Assembly: GCA_003342815.1 (NCBI GenBank)
Contig: PTEX01000236.1
Coordinates: 603,953-667,952 of the forward strand
Length of the DNA: 64,000 nucleotides
From: Eudromia elegans
Lineage: Eukaryota > Chordata > Aves > Tinamiformes > Tinamidae
Direction of reading: 5' to 3'
Positions 37,542 to 47,950 of this stretch are shown in pieces (the stretch's first letter is position 1; each line of letters opens with the position of its first letter). A program made the translations under genes and the position numbers. Under the pieces are notes generated by a model. The model saw only the letters and a list, made by a program, of their open reading frames with translations. It did no database searches and had not been told where the DNA came from.

Positions 37542-40439
37542 CATATACCTTTAAAATCAGTCACTGTCAGCTTTGTTGACAAAATCAGCAAGGAGGTAAT
37601 ACAAAGCAGTCTTACCTACAGAAAAAGCACCACACTGAAGCTCAGCACAATTGGTTTGGATTCTCTACTGGATGACCACCATGTGTTACCCCTTCCAAAG
37701 ACATTAGCACACTCTTCCAGCCCTACTTTTCCAGGCCTCTAATTCACCTAATAAAAAGCATTGTTGTCCACCTATTAGTCAAACAACTGTCTCATCACCA
37801 TTCTCTTTTTCCCATGACTGGAGACAGCAATTCCCAGCTGTCAAGCCAAAACATATTTCTAGGAATAGATAAGATTACTTTTGTTATTCCATCTTTCCCT
37901 GTGTTCCTACAGCTCCTGCAAAGGAGTGCTATGCCATTCGTGCTAATCAAAAAGAAAATGTTCTGAGAATATGGCTTATAGTAACAGGATTTCTCTTAAG
38001 CACAAAGCATTTCCAAAGTACAAAGTGCTAAGGAAGTCCATGCAATGCACAGAACAGGCTACCAGTCCCAGTCATTAGGAATCTGTCCTACAAAAGAGCT
38101 GCAGGAGCTGTCAGCCCTAAAAGTGTCCTTCTAGTCACTTCCAGAGACATCACATTCAAGTTATGTCTCCATAACTAGTAAGACTTCACTCCCTTTTCTT
38201 ATTTACCACACATACCATTGAATAAAATTCAGCTGGCGAGTTTAATTCTCATGCGTTCTCAAGCACTTTTGCTCAGGATTTCAAGCCAGTTGGCCTGTTA
38301 GCAAAAAGTGACAGAAACTGTATCAGACTCTGTAAGTGACTGAATTCCTTCCCTATTTCCATTTTAGTTAGTGATCAAGACTCCCAAGACTTTTTCAAGA
38401 TAGATGAGGCTATAAGTGCATCTGTAGACTGCAGAACTAAGGTGGAAACCTGCTATTTTCGAGAAGCCCTTGGTTCATTAACTCAACAGAGTTGAAGAAA
38501 TAGCTAAACAGACTTTTAGACAGATGTGGCCTAATTGGAATTACCACAGATTTGCATAAACTTCAGCAGGGTTACATTTACATCGAAAAGGAATTAGAAT
38601 GAGGACTAGCTTATCTCCCGTCAAAGGAAGGAAACAGAAGGAAGGAAAGCACGAAGGAAACACAAGAAAGAATGGAAGGAAATAGAAGAGGGAATGGATG
38701 GAAATGGAAGAGAAATAAATCTGACCATCTCTCCAGATGGGATCCAGGGCCCAGACCTGACTTCTTCAAGGCTACCGTTCAACAGATCTGTGATTCATTT
38801 AGGGCTCTGATTCCCTTCCCAGCTCTATTCTACCGACACAGCAAGCCCTCTGGGGCAGAGTCTGTCTTACTCACACTAACCTGTGGGCTGATGTTGCCTA
38901 AACCTATAGCAGCATCAAGTTGCTACAGCTGTGTTCAAATATAAATACTCAAAATGACAGAAAAAAATGTTTACACCTGCATCATTTCTTACCTGTGTGG
39001 GAAGAGGAATACACTGCATGAGTAGGTGGCAGCTCAGGTAGGATGTGATACTATGGTTTGGAAGAATAGAGCTATTTTAGTAAGAAATTATACTCTCTGC
39101 TGACATAGTTTTAGTGCTAAAAACTCCCAGTGCCAACCTGGTCTGCATGCTGGAACGGCATCCCTCATGGTGCTGCTATCCTGTCTGGCAGATGTTGCCG
39201 TAACACAAATAATGAATAATAAAAAATAATAATTGGACACAAGCTGCGCACAGGGAAGCGTCTTGGGTAGGCAATGCAAATTACCTGTGGAAGTTTTTCC
39301 TGCTCCCTGTGTTCTGCTCCGAGTGCCAAGCTCTTTGTTAACTTTTCCCTCACTGTTAGCAATGAGAATGTGCATGGGCGGCAGCTAGTAACTCAAGCTT
39401 CCCAAGGGGACAGTTAATCCTCTGCTCCTTGGTCCTGGGCTTAGTTCCCTCACTCACTTTTCCTCTCCAGATCCAGTGACACAGGAGGGGAAAAGACACA
39501 CCAGAAAGACAATGAGAGCAATAATTAACCGCAAGAAGTAGAGAAACCAGCCCGGTTTGAGAGTGAAAAGCAATAACATGTCAAACAGCAAAACACTGGT
39601 GCCTAATGGTTTAAACAAGTGCTACAAAAGCTTTGTCCAATGACACAGGAGTCTCACGACCTACAGAAATCTCTCCCTGTTAAATGATACATTAAACAAC
39701 CCAATCTTTAATAAGCCACTGGAAACCCAGAGGCACAAAACAAACCCCCTTTGTTTATCACAGACCTTCTCTGCTCAGAGGCCCTCAGATGGATGAGGTG
39801 CCAGACAGCTTGTCTGAGAAGGCCTGGGGTGTTAACACCCTCCTCAGCTTCCCAAAACTATCCCCACATGTGCTCAGGCTCCACCCTACCTTGCCCATAG
39901 TGCCCAAGGGTAATGAGGAAATTAATCCTAAACCATAGACCCATTAAAAAAAAAATTAAAAAAATCTATGTGAAAGCCAGGTTTATTATTTACTACAGGT
40001 TTGACATGGAGAGGAAGAATCTTGGTTTGATGAAGTTAGCAGTATAACCATAGGAGTGACCATAGAAGTGAGTCATAGAGGGATCTCATGCTGCCTGAGA
40101 TTTCCTGGGTTGTCCCACAATCCCCCAACAAGCATTAACAGGAAAAAAAAGGCTTAGGTCCAACTGTTAGGTCTGTAGGGCTTTCCTAACTTGTGGGGCT
40201 GAGACCTCAGAACTGCAACCTTACCTTAGATTTGCCTAACAAAGATCTTCCCACAGACAGGCCACAGTGAAGCAAACCATGCAAATTCTGCTCTAATATT
40301 AATTTTACACCTGCATCACTCTGCTGACTTTCATTTTGGCACCAAAGGACCACCCAACTCTACACTGACTTCACTACAGGCTTTAGTTCTAGCTGCAGAG
40401 AAGCAGTTTCAAAAATAAGATTGAGGACTTCAAAAGCCA
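37542..40439. other. Single-copy non-coding sequence
   Basis: No gene recognised. A purine-rich GGAAGGAAA-type patch lies at about 38624-38712. Text near 38835-38875 (CAAGCCCTCTGGGGCAGAGT then CTGTCTTACTC) and near 40285-40380 weakly recalls ancient amniote repeats but is too diverged to call. Confidence 0.5.
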
Positions 40440-40757
40440 CACTGGGAGGAGAAGGTAAAGAGGATGGGGCAAAACTCTTCTCGGTGGTGGCAAGTGACAG
40501 GACAAAGAGTAATGGGTATGAATTAAAACACAGGCAGTTCCATCTCCACGTGAGGAAGAACTTCTTTCCTGTGAGGGTGACGGAGCCCTGGTACAGGCTG
40601 CCCAGAGAGGCTGTGGAGTCTCCTGCTCTGGAGATCTTCCAAACCCACCTGGATGCCACCCTGTGCCCTGTGCTCTGGGTGTCCCTGCTGGAGCAGGGGC
40701 GTTGGACTAGATGATCTCTAGAGGTCCCTTCCAACCTCAACCATTCTATGATTCTAT
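40440..40757 (+). mobile_element. CR1 LINE, 5'-truncated 3' end
   Basis: Contains the end of the CR1 second open reading frame and the short 3' UTR. Landmarks in order are TTCTCGGTGGTGGCAAGTGA, CACGTGAGGAAGAACTTCTT, GCTGCCCAGAGAGGC, a segment encoding LEIFQTHLDATLC, TTGGACTAGATGATCTCTAG, AGGTCCCTTCCAACC and the tail CATTCTATGATTCTAT. The C-terminal frame is still open, and the usual stop after LCHML/LCPVL is changed so that the frame runs on to a TGA at 40712-40714. It is the first of three same-orientation CR1s in this 4-kb patch. The 5' boundary is uncertain (40421-40450). Confidence 0.95.
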
Positions 40758-41879
40758 CACTCTTTAAAATCTGTCCATACCCTTGGTTAAGAAAAGGAAA
40801 TCCTAGCAACTTGTTTAATGTTTGGCTTTCAGCAGCAAACTAACACAAGGAGAAAAGCCAAGCTCAGGTGGAGCCAGTGTGACAGATTCTGCTCTGAGGT
40901 TTCTGCACCTTGAACACCAAGCGAAGCCACCTGGGAGTCACTTGACTCCCAAACTTCCCCAACTTCCCAAACAGTCCTAAGTTTATTCTAGGAAAAGAGC
41001 TCAAGCGCTATCTTTAAAACTGAAGCAACCCAGAGCTCTGTTCCATTAGCTCTGCAGAACAGATAATTTCAACAGCACGTTGGCAGGGAAAGTGCATCTG
41101 ACACCTTCTCCTTCCATGATGTCTCTGCAAGTAACCTCCTAAGCAAAACCACAGACACTGATAAGACTCTAAAATAAACAAAAGGGAATTTTGGAGGGAA
41201 TTGGGAAAAAAAAATGGCCTGCAGAAGAATCAGCTAATAATATATATGATGCTCAGAAAACTCCTCCTGGCCTACACAGCACCAAATTAGATGACTGCTG
41301 AGTGAAGAGTAATCTAAAAAGGTGGTGAATAATATATAAATAGGGAATGAATGAACAAAATAAAGAGTGCATCCTTGCATGAAGAGTGGCGCTTTTCTGG
41401 AAACTGTAATGGAGAATTAAGTGTCGGTGGACAAGATTCCTCATTGGCACCCAGAGGCTGCATCAGGATGCACAGAGAGAAAGGATTAGTCGCCTTCCTC
41501 AGGAAGGCCTCACACCGGTTTGCTTGGGAAAGAGCACGAGAGTTTATAACAGCCTCCTTCACACTTCTCTCTTCATACTCATCAGAATAAAGAGTCCCAA
41601 GCCATTTAAATCAGTCAACACGATGACAATTCCTTGTTGCAAAGAGCAGTGAGCAACATGGTTTTGACCACACAAGCCCTTCTCAGTGTGAATTAGTGTC
41701 ATTAAGGGGGAGAGATCAAACAGATGAACAAAGGATGGAATAGTAAAAAAACCACATATTTTTTTCTCAAATTTACGGAGTTAATCTATATTTACTCTGT
41801 ATTGCTCAGTCTCTGAGCAGATCTGTTGTGTCGGATGAGTTTATATTCTTGGTTTGCAGTTCCTGGTATTTTTGCCTCT
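40758..41879. other. Single-copy spacer between two CR1 copies
   Basis: No gene or repeat recognised. The frames at 41253-41590 overlap on both strands and are taken as chance. Confidence 0.5.
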
Positions 41880-42532
41880 CACGATTTGATTCTATGAGGC
41901 AGCAGTGTGCCCTCGTGGCCAAGAAGGCCAATGGGATCTTGGGGTGCATTAAGCAGAGCGTCTCCAGCAGGTCGAGGGAGGTGATTCTGCCCCTCTACTC
42001 AGCCCTGGTGAGGCCGCACCTCGAGTACTGTGTGCAGTTCTGGGCTCCCCAGTGCAGGAGGGATGTGGAGCTGCTAGAGAGAGTCCAGCGCAGGGCCACG
42101 AAGATGATTAGGGGTCTGGAACATCTGCCCTATGAGGAAAGGCTGAGAGAGCTGGGCCTCTTCAGCCTGGAGAAGAGAAGACTGAGAGGGGACCTGATTA
42201 ATGTATAGAAATATCTCAAGAAAGGGAGTGAGGAGGAGGGGGCTGGCCTCTTCTCAGTGGTGGCCAGTGATAGAACTAGGGGAAATGGCCAAAAATTGAG
42301 GCACCAAAAGTTCCACAGGAACTTGAGGAAGAATTTCTTAACGGTGAGGGTGACAGAGCCCTGGAACAGGCTGCCCAGAGAGGTGGTGGAGTCTCCTTCT
42401 CTGGAGATCTTCAAAACCCGCCTGGACATCACCCTGTGCCACATGCTCTAGGGGACCCTGCGTGTGCAGGGGGGTTGGACTAGATGACCTCTACAGGTCC
42501 CTTCCAACCCTAGCCATTCTATGATTCTATGA
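41880..42532 (+). mobile_element. CR1 LINE, 5'-truncated, relatively young
   Basis: About 650 bp of the CR1 3' end: C-terminal part of the reverse-transcriptase polyprotein, short 3' UTR (TTGGACTAGATGACCTCTAC, AGGTCCCTTCCAACC) and the octamer tail CATTCTATGATTCTATGA. Similarity to the CR1 consensus starts around GGCAGCAGTGTGCCCT. The sequence is well preserved, with the frame maintained over 190 codons, so it is younger than the fragments at 15.4 and 25.5 kb. GATTCTATGA occurs at both the 5' edge (41888-41897) and the 3' end (42523-42532). The true 5' junction is ambiguous because the first few residues could also belong to the CR1 body. Confidence 0.96.
41882..42451 (+). pseudogene. CR1 ORF2 C-terminal remnant (reverse transcriptase)
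   Basis: This is the C-terminal tail of the endonuclease/reverse-transcriptase polyprotein that CR1 LINEs use for target-primed reverse transcription. The catalytic YxDD palm motif lies upstream and is lost through 5' truncation. What remains is the conserved distal segment: [19 protein letters not shown], then [60 protein letters not shown] nonsense codon TAG at 42206-42208 replaces the tyrosine usual in the family before KYL. The same phase then stays open through FSVVASDRTRGNGQKL and TEPWNRLPREVVESPSLEIF to the natural stop at 42449-42451. With no promoter, no start and no catalytic core it cannot be functional. Confidence 0.93.
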
Positions 42533-42869
42533 TACGGGCCGTGTGGATTTCAGCTGGGTTTGCCAGGCCCACAGAGCTGAGTGTTTTGTGGGGAGGTGGC
42601 ATCATCACGGGCAGGGAAGGGTTACAACCACGGATGTCCCACATTCACAGTGCTTCCTAAGCCTCCCTACATAAACGAACAAGCTGTGCTGCTGCTCCTC
42701 TCTCTTCATGTTAAAAAAGATAAAATCAGGTCACTTAAGAGAGGGGAAAAAAAAAAGGCCAAAACCCCAAACAAAGCTGAGAAAACACTGCTGTGCTGCA
42801 GGAAGAACCTGTACCACCAAAGACTCTTTCCCCAGCGGGTGGAATAAAGAGGGGGAAATGAAATTCCTG
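42533..42869. other. Spacer downstream of CR1
   Basis: Unique sequence with an A9 run near 42749. The 182-codon open frame 42708-43256 starts here and crosses the MIR fragment, so it is considered fortuitous. Confidence 0.5.
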
Positions 42870-42985
42870 AAGTCAGATCCCATCTCTTGCACTGACTCCT
42901 TCTGTAGCCTTGAGGGTGCTTTTCTGCCTTTGTTTCCCCACCTACAAAATGAGGACACTGGTTACATAATCGCTCTCAAAGTGCA
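42870..42985 (+). repeat. MIR SINE fragment
   Basis: Sense-orientation MIR: CAGATCCCATCTCTTGCACT, TTTGTTTCCCCACCTACAAA, ATGAGGACACTGG match the MIR phrases 'cccggctctgccactt' and 'cagtttccccatctgtaaaatgagga'. MIRs are tRNA-derived SINEs ancient in amniotes; this one is inert and diverged. Confidence 0.7.
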
Positions 42986-44353
42986 CAGGCAGATTAGCTG
43001 GCTATTATTTGTAATAGAAAGAAAATTACTACGAAAGTGCCAAGTATTAATTAATACCTCATTAACTTGTTATCTTCTTGACCATGAGTCGGTTCCTCTC
43101 TGGAAGGTCAACCAAATTCTGTCCTTTGGCCACCTCTCCCTGAAGTGCAACTCCCTTAAATACCCCATTGCCTCATGGGCTCTCTTTACCTCAGATGACT
43201 TTCACACAGCACCTACTTTTATGCGATGCGCTTCTCTTGGCAAGTCCTGTCTGTGAGGCCACATTAAACAATAACAGATTGATTTGTATTTTAATAATCT
43301 GACCTTGTTGGAGCTGGATGGGCAACGGTGTTTTACATACTGTCATGCTGCAGACACAACAGATTATGGATTCTCGTTATACTGCTGTGAATAGCGAGTG
43401 ATTTCCATGAAGGTTTTGGACTTCTACCAGCGAAACAGAGAGGAAAATTCCTCTGATTATTTTGGGGTATGTGAATAACTTAAAAGTGGCTGCAGCCTTG
43501 CTCTACAGGCTTTAACCTGCATGAACTAAAAGATTTTCATGCCCTTTGAATCCACGGGCCTGCTTGAATTTATTTTCCAGCATACCCCAAACCTATGTTG
43601 TTTGTTCTAATCAGATTGACCTGGATTCAGTTGGCTTCCTCCAAGCAAAATTCACTGCATTATTCAAGAAAAAAAAAAAAAAAAAGCCCAGAATATCTGC
43701 CAGATATAGTGGCCCTCAGCTAAAAAAGAAAGATTTCCATCAGCATATTATTTTATTTCTTCAGCTGATTTGCTTTTGTCTCCTAAAAGCCTGTGGGACA
43801 CAAAGACAGGACTAACTTTCCTCCCCATCACAATGCTCACTGATAGCATTAGCTGACCCACTTCAGCACATGAAATGACTGAGGGCAAACTGACTCTCCT
43901 GACTTTTTACAATAGAAGTCCTAGTGCATATATATATATATATATATATAATATGTATAAAGCACTACTTTTATAACATTATGAAGGCTTACCACCAACC
44001 AAAGAATTTTCTAAGGAAAAGAAACATTGCCATACAGCCAGGGTAAAGACAGTGAATGTTAGATTAGTCTTACATATATTGGGCATTATACAAGGCAGTG
44101 ACCAGCCAGCGTAACAGCAAAGTCTAAAATGTATCTAGGTCTTTCCAATGGATTTTTTCCACAGGCAGCCCTACTGCTTGCAGGCTCTAACCTCCCATCT
44201 TGCTTCCTTAGATAGCATTGTATTGAACAACTTTATCCACTCCTGCTCCTGAAGGGACTTTTTGGGGCTGTCTCCCCTTCTGCTGTTCCTGAGACAAAAC
44301 CCCACTCGTATTCCCTCATCACATTGACCTTCCTTCTCTCTTGTGTGTCTCTA
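42986..44353. other. Single-copy non-coding sequence with A and TA runs
   Basis: No gene recognised. Includes an A16 run at 43669-43684 and the (TA)n tract listed separately. Confidence 0.5.
43928..43955. repeat. (AT)n microsatellite
   Basis: Fourteen near-perfect AT units, followed by an ATATGTATAA remnant. Confidence 0.93.
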
Positions 44354-44464
44354 TCCTTGGAGACGTGCAAAGCTGCCTGCATAGGGCCCTGCACAATATG
44401 CTCTAGTTGACCCTGTTTGAGCACAGAGGGTGGACTAGGGGATCTCCAGAGGTCCCTTCCAAGT
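44354..44464 (+). mobile_element. Short CR1 LINE 3' fragment
   Basis: The order is CTTGGAGACGTGCAAAGCTG, CCTGCATAGGGCCCTGCACA, ATATGCTCTAGTTGACCCTG, GGTGGACTAGGGGATCTCCA, GAGGTCCCTTCCAA. This matches the last 110 bases of CR1, but the octamer tail is missing or replaced by AGATATGTATG. It has the same orientation as the two copies upstream and is more diverged than the middle one. Confidence 0.92.
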
Positions 44465-46683
44465 GTAGATATGTATGTGAAGATACTTCTTGCCCTACCA
44501 CAGCATTCCCCATGGATCTGCTGCAGCAACACAAGAGAGCAGCCTCCTATCACTGAGGCAGGACTTGGGTTAAATTCTACATATATTATAAAGCCAAAGA
44601 TGAAATTTGTGAAAGCAGAGAGGCTTCCAGGCAAAACCATTTTGTTTTCCAGAAAGAAATGCTTGCTTGTGAGCCCCTGGGGGCACCAATCTCAGTGGCT
44701 GCTCCCGGCTGGGTGCAGCATCATCCACTTCAGTGCTTTTCTCTCATGCTCAAAGTGTAGGAGTGTAAGAGTAGGAGGTGGCGTTTCCTCCTTCTCCTGT
44801 CCTAAGCTACTGCTGTCATAAAACCTTACTGGAATTGGAAGTAAATGGCTGAAAATGTACTGCTTTGAGAAAATAAACAAGCAGCCAGATAGACCCTTTT
44901 CTCCCCCCTCGTTGAAGTTCAGAGAGGTGCTTGTCTGATATGAAATGAAGAGATAAATTGGGATGAAAGGCTACTGGGTAGCTGGGGGAGCTTTGGGCTT
45001 GTTGTGAAGAGCTTTCCTCATCCAGTCATAAAATATTCCGATTCTTCACCGCAGGGATGGTTCAGAGCTGTGAACGTGTCTCCCAGGCCTAATGAAGAGA
45101 AGCTCTCCATTTAATGCTGCCTTGTAACTGAGGGCTCTGCTTCACGCTGTTGTTTACTTAAGGCAAAAATGGAGGAAGGGGAAGGAAGGGAAGGCAATGG
45201 GGAGTGAAGGCAAGGCTTGGCAAAGTCACGCCAGGCCATCAGTTTGATTAAAATCATTATCAAGCCATTATTAATATTATTAATTGATAATAGCAACTTT
45301 TTTTTTTTTTTTCTCCAGCTTGGACAGCAGCTCGCACCTGCAATTATCCAAAAAAATTTTATGATGGGAATAGGGAAAACACTTTTCCCATTTCACTGCA
45401 GATGGCTCCTGATTTTGAGGGACAAAGTAAGTGCAAGGGGAAGATGCTTTCATGGGTCAGAACCCTATCCAGCAGTACAGGGCTTCCGAAGATCCCGCTA
45501 TAGGATTGCACATACATGTCCTGTATTACAGTAATCCCTCCCCTAGGCAATCACCTACTGGATATTTAAGAGCAGCTTCCAGGCTGAGTTCAGGTGTGCA
45601 TCCAGTTCTGTTGTGGCCAAACTTTCTCCATGATTCCTGCTAGGCGGCTCATAGATAGGATTTTAATAATTAATCTATGGACCAACTAGGCCAGAAGGTT
45701 CTTCCTAAATAACATATTGCCAATACTGAGCTGAATTAACCTGCAAATGCAGTATTATGCAATTGATTTGGCTTCCTGTACCTTTTATTTCTTTCTATCC
45801 TTCCCAAACAACACAAAACAATAACTGTGTTTGGGGAAAAAAGACAAGGAAGCGATTCTTATTTCACAATCCTCCTACTATAAGAGCCGTGAGGGAAGCC
45901 CTGTTAGGCAGTTTCCTAACACAATTTTAATTTGTAAAAATAAGGGTAGAAATAGCTTAGAGCTCAATAGCAAATCATGTTTGAGCATTTTCTGTAACTG
46001 GCAATTCTTAGAAAACAGATAATTAATAAATAAAAATAGGAATGCCATAGCAGATGACATAAATATTGCCTTTCATAAAAAGGGCTAAAGATTGATTAGT
46101 CTTATTTCTAAATAAAAGAAAAACAGATTTTCATTGCAAAGAAAGACTTGGTTTAGAAATATACTCTAGGTTATTCAAATATTCTTTTTCTAAACGTTAA
46201 TGAAACTCTAAAAATGTAGGCATTTCAACTGACCCCAGCTACCTTTGCTTCCTAAACACTTTCATTTTTTTTATGAATCTGCCTTAGGTCCACTTGACAC
46301 AATATTTCTGGCCTGCGGTTTTATTGGGTTAATCCCTAACTTATTTGTCATACAACTGTACTGCTTCATTCCCTCTCACTTCTGTCTGGGAGAACAGGAT
46401 GCCTGAGCGGAGCCCGAGGTCTCCTTCAACACCTCTGGGTAAGCTCACGTGGCACCAAATGTTGATTATTTGCCGTTTTCACATAATAAAGGGCCAGGAA
46501 CGAAGGAAATTGTGACTCAGAGGTGAATATGTGCCAGTGCATCTTGGCTTCTTCAAGACTGGCGTAATCTAAGGCGTAAGGCTACTTGCTCAGGCAAGGC
46601 CAGAGAGATCACAAATAAGATATCTTCTTCCAGGAGAGAGGTCCTCAAGTGTGCATTTCTCAGGGTCTGCCTTTCCTGATATT
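44465..46683. other. Single-copy non-coding sequence
   Basis: No gene recognised. A T15-16 run lies at about 45299-45313. The 134- and 135-codon frames at 44233-44821 overlap on opposite strands and include CR1-derived sequence, so they are not credible genes. Confidence 0.5.
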
Positions 46684-46742
46684 GTCCTTTCCCTTTTCCC
46701 TTTCCCTTTCCCTTTCCCTTTCCCTTTCCCTTTCCCTTTCCT
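46684..46742 (+). repeat. (CCCTTT)n hexamer array
   Basis: About nine hexamer units of pure pyrimidine. The minus strand reads (AAAGGG)n, which has regularly spaced G triplets able to form a G-quadruplex. Confidence 0.95.
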
Positions 46743-46837
46743 CTTTCCTTTCCTTTCCTTTCCTTTCCTTTCCTTTCCTTTCCTTTCCTTTCCTTTCCTT
46801 TCCTTTCCTTTCCTTTCCTTTCCTTTCCTTTCCTTTC
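46743..46837 (+). repeat. (CCTTT)n pentamer array, truncated by gap
   Basis: About 18 units of CCTTT follow the hexamer array directly after a CTCTTT junction. The array runs into the run of N, so its true length is unknown. Confidence 0.95.
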
Positions 46838-47042
46838 NNNNNNNNNNNNNNNNNNNNNNNNNNNNNNNNNNNNNNNNNNNNNNNNNNNNNNNNNNNNNNN
46901 NNNNNNNNNNNNNNNNNNNNNNNNNNNNNNNNNNNNNNNNNNNNNNNNNNNNNNNNNNNNNNNNNNNNNNNNNNNNNNNNNNNNNNNNNNNNNNNNNNNN
47001 NNNNNNNNNNNNNNNNNNNNNNNNNNNNNNNNNNNNNNNNNN
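46838..47042. other. Assembly gap (205 N)
   Basis: Unresolved bases inside the pyrimidine satellite. Sequence on the two sides has different units (CCTTT before, CTCTC after), so the gap hides at least one repeat-unit transition. Any open frame crossing it is an artefact. Confidence 0.99.
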
Positions 47043-47094
47043 TCTCCTCTCCTCTCCTCTCCTCTCCTCTCCTCTCCTCTCCTCTCCTCTCCTC
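47043..47094 (+). repeat. (CTCTC)n pentamer array
   Basis: About ten units of TCTCC (equivalently CTCTC) that continue the polypyrimidine strand after the gap and end at CCTCTTTTCC. Confidence 0.95.
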
Positions 47095-47100
47095 TTTTCC

Positions 47101-47837
47101 TTATTTTTAAGTGCATATCCTAACGAAGCTGTACCACTGACCTACTTTTTTAAAATGCACCATAGACATTCCCGGTGCTCTGAATGGCTTCGGTGATGAA
47201 TTTGTACCACGAGGGCTTGTCCAAGCGGGTGACGGACCAAAGCTAACATTTACAACGTTGTGTGCAAAATAAAAAATAAAAATAAAAGATAGATTTTGGC
47301 AGGCCTATGAATAATACACAGCAAGGGGATGAATTATGTCAAAAGATAAACCAAGCGGTTCTTTTTAACCATGCAAATCTTCTATAGCCAGCCTAAAGCC
47401 TCAACTGTAAAGCTCTTTTTTTTTTTTTTCCTGCAATATTAAAGAGAAGAACTTCCCTTCACTGCAGAGTGATAAAGAGGCACTAAGCCCTGCTCTGTCG
47501 TTAGTCACAAGTCATTTTAATGTGGGTCTGCAACACCGTGAAAGATGACCTGCAAAAGGCAAGCGGCAGGCTATAATTCTGGGCCTGGAAAGGTAACACT
47601 GGGATCTACTAGCTAATAATTGACTTTTCTGTTATACACTTATCATCTGTAACACTTTCTGACCCTCGGTGGCTCCTTGCTAGCGGTATGTGTTAATCCT
47701 GGGGATCGGGATGGGGGAATCAGCAGTCCAGCTTGCGGGAACGATGATCCCACCTTGTTAGAGAGTGGCAGATGTGTCGCTACAACCCCAACTGCAGAGA
47801 CATGGAGCAAAGAAATAATTGCGGCTAATTATCACTC
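47101..47837. other. Single-copy non-coding sequence
   Basis: No gene recognised. A T14 run lies at about 47417-47430 and a short A-rich AAAAATAAAA stretch at about 47267-47287. Confidence 0.5.
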
Positions 47838-47950
47838 TTGTATATATGGGAGTACTGCCCAGCCTCAAAAACTGATTGAGCCTGTTGTAGAAGCACAGTA
47901 TATGATATTGTCTCTGCTCTGAAGAATCTACAATTCAAAGTCAGGCAGAG
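47838..47950 (-). repeat. Ancient amniote L2/MIR-class retroposon tail
   Basis: On the plus strand, GGGAGTACTGCCCAGCCTCA, AAAACTGATTGAGCCTGTTG, TAGAAGCACAGTATATGATA, TTGTCTCTGCTCTGAAGAAT, CTACAATTCAAAGTCAGGCA follow the reverse complement of the amniote tail whose phrases are 'gtagcgcctagaggcc', 'ccattgtgctaggcgctgta', 'agacagtccctgccc' and 'gaagagcttacaatctaa'. It is the same family as the copy at 23.9 kb, in opposite orientation. Confidence 0.62.

Noticed and set aside
40285-40380. Possible ancient amniote repeat (TTTACACCTGCATCACTCTG, CTGACTT)
   Set aside because: Loose word similarity only; a profile search would be needed.
40360-40809. 149-codon minus-strand frame
   Set aside because: It is the antisense of the CR1 3' end.
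42130-42444. 104-codon minus-strand frame
   Set aside because: Antisense of the second CR1 copy.
42708-43256. 182-codon plus-strand frame
   Set aside because: It spans a MIR fragment and unique flank with no domain or splice context; length is compatible with chance.
46553-47196. Long open frames (up to 187 codons) on both strands
   Set aside because: They run through the pyrimidine satellite and 205 unresolved bases; the open reading is an artefact of simple repeats and N.
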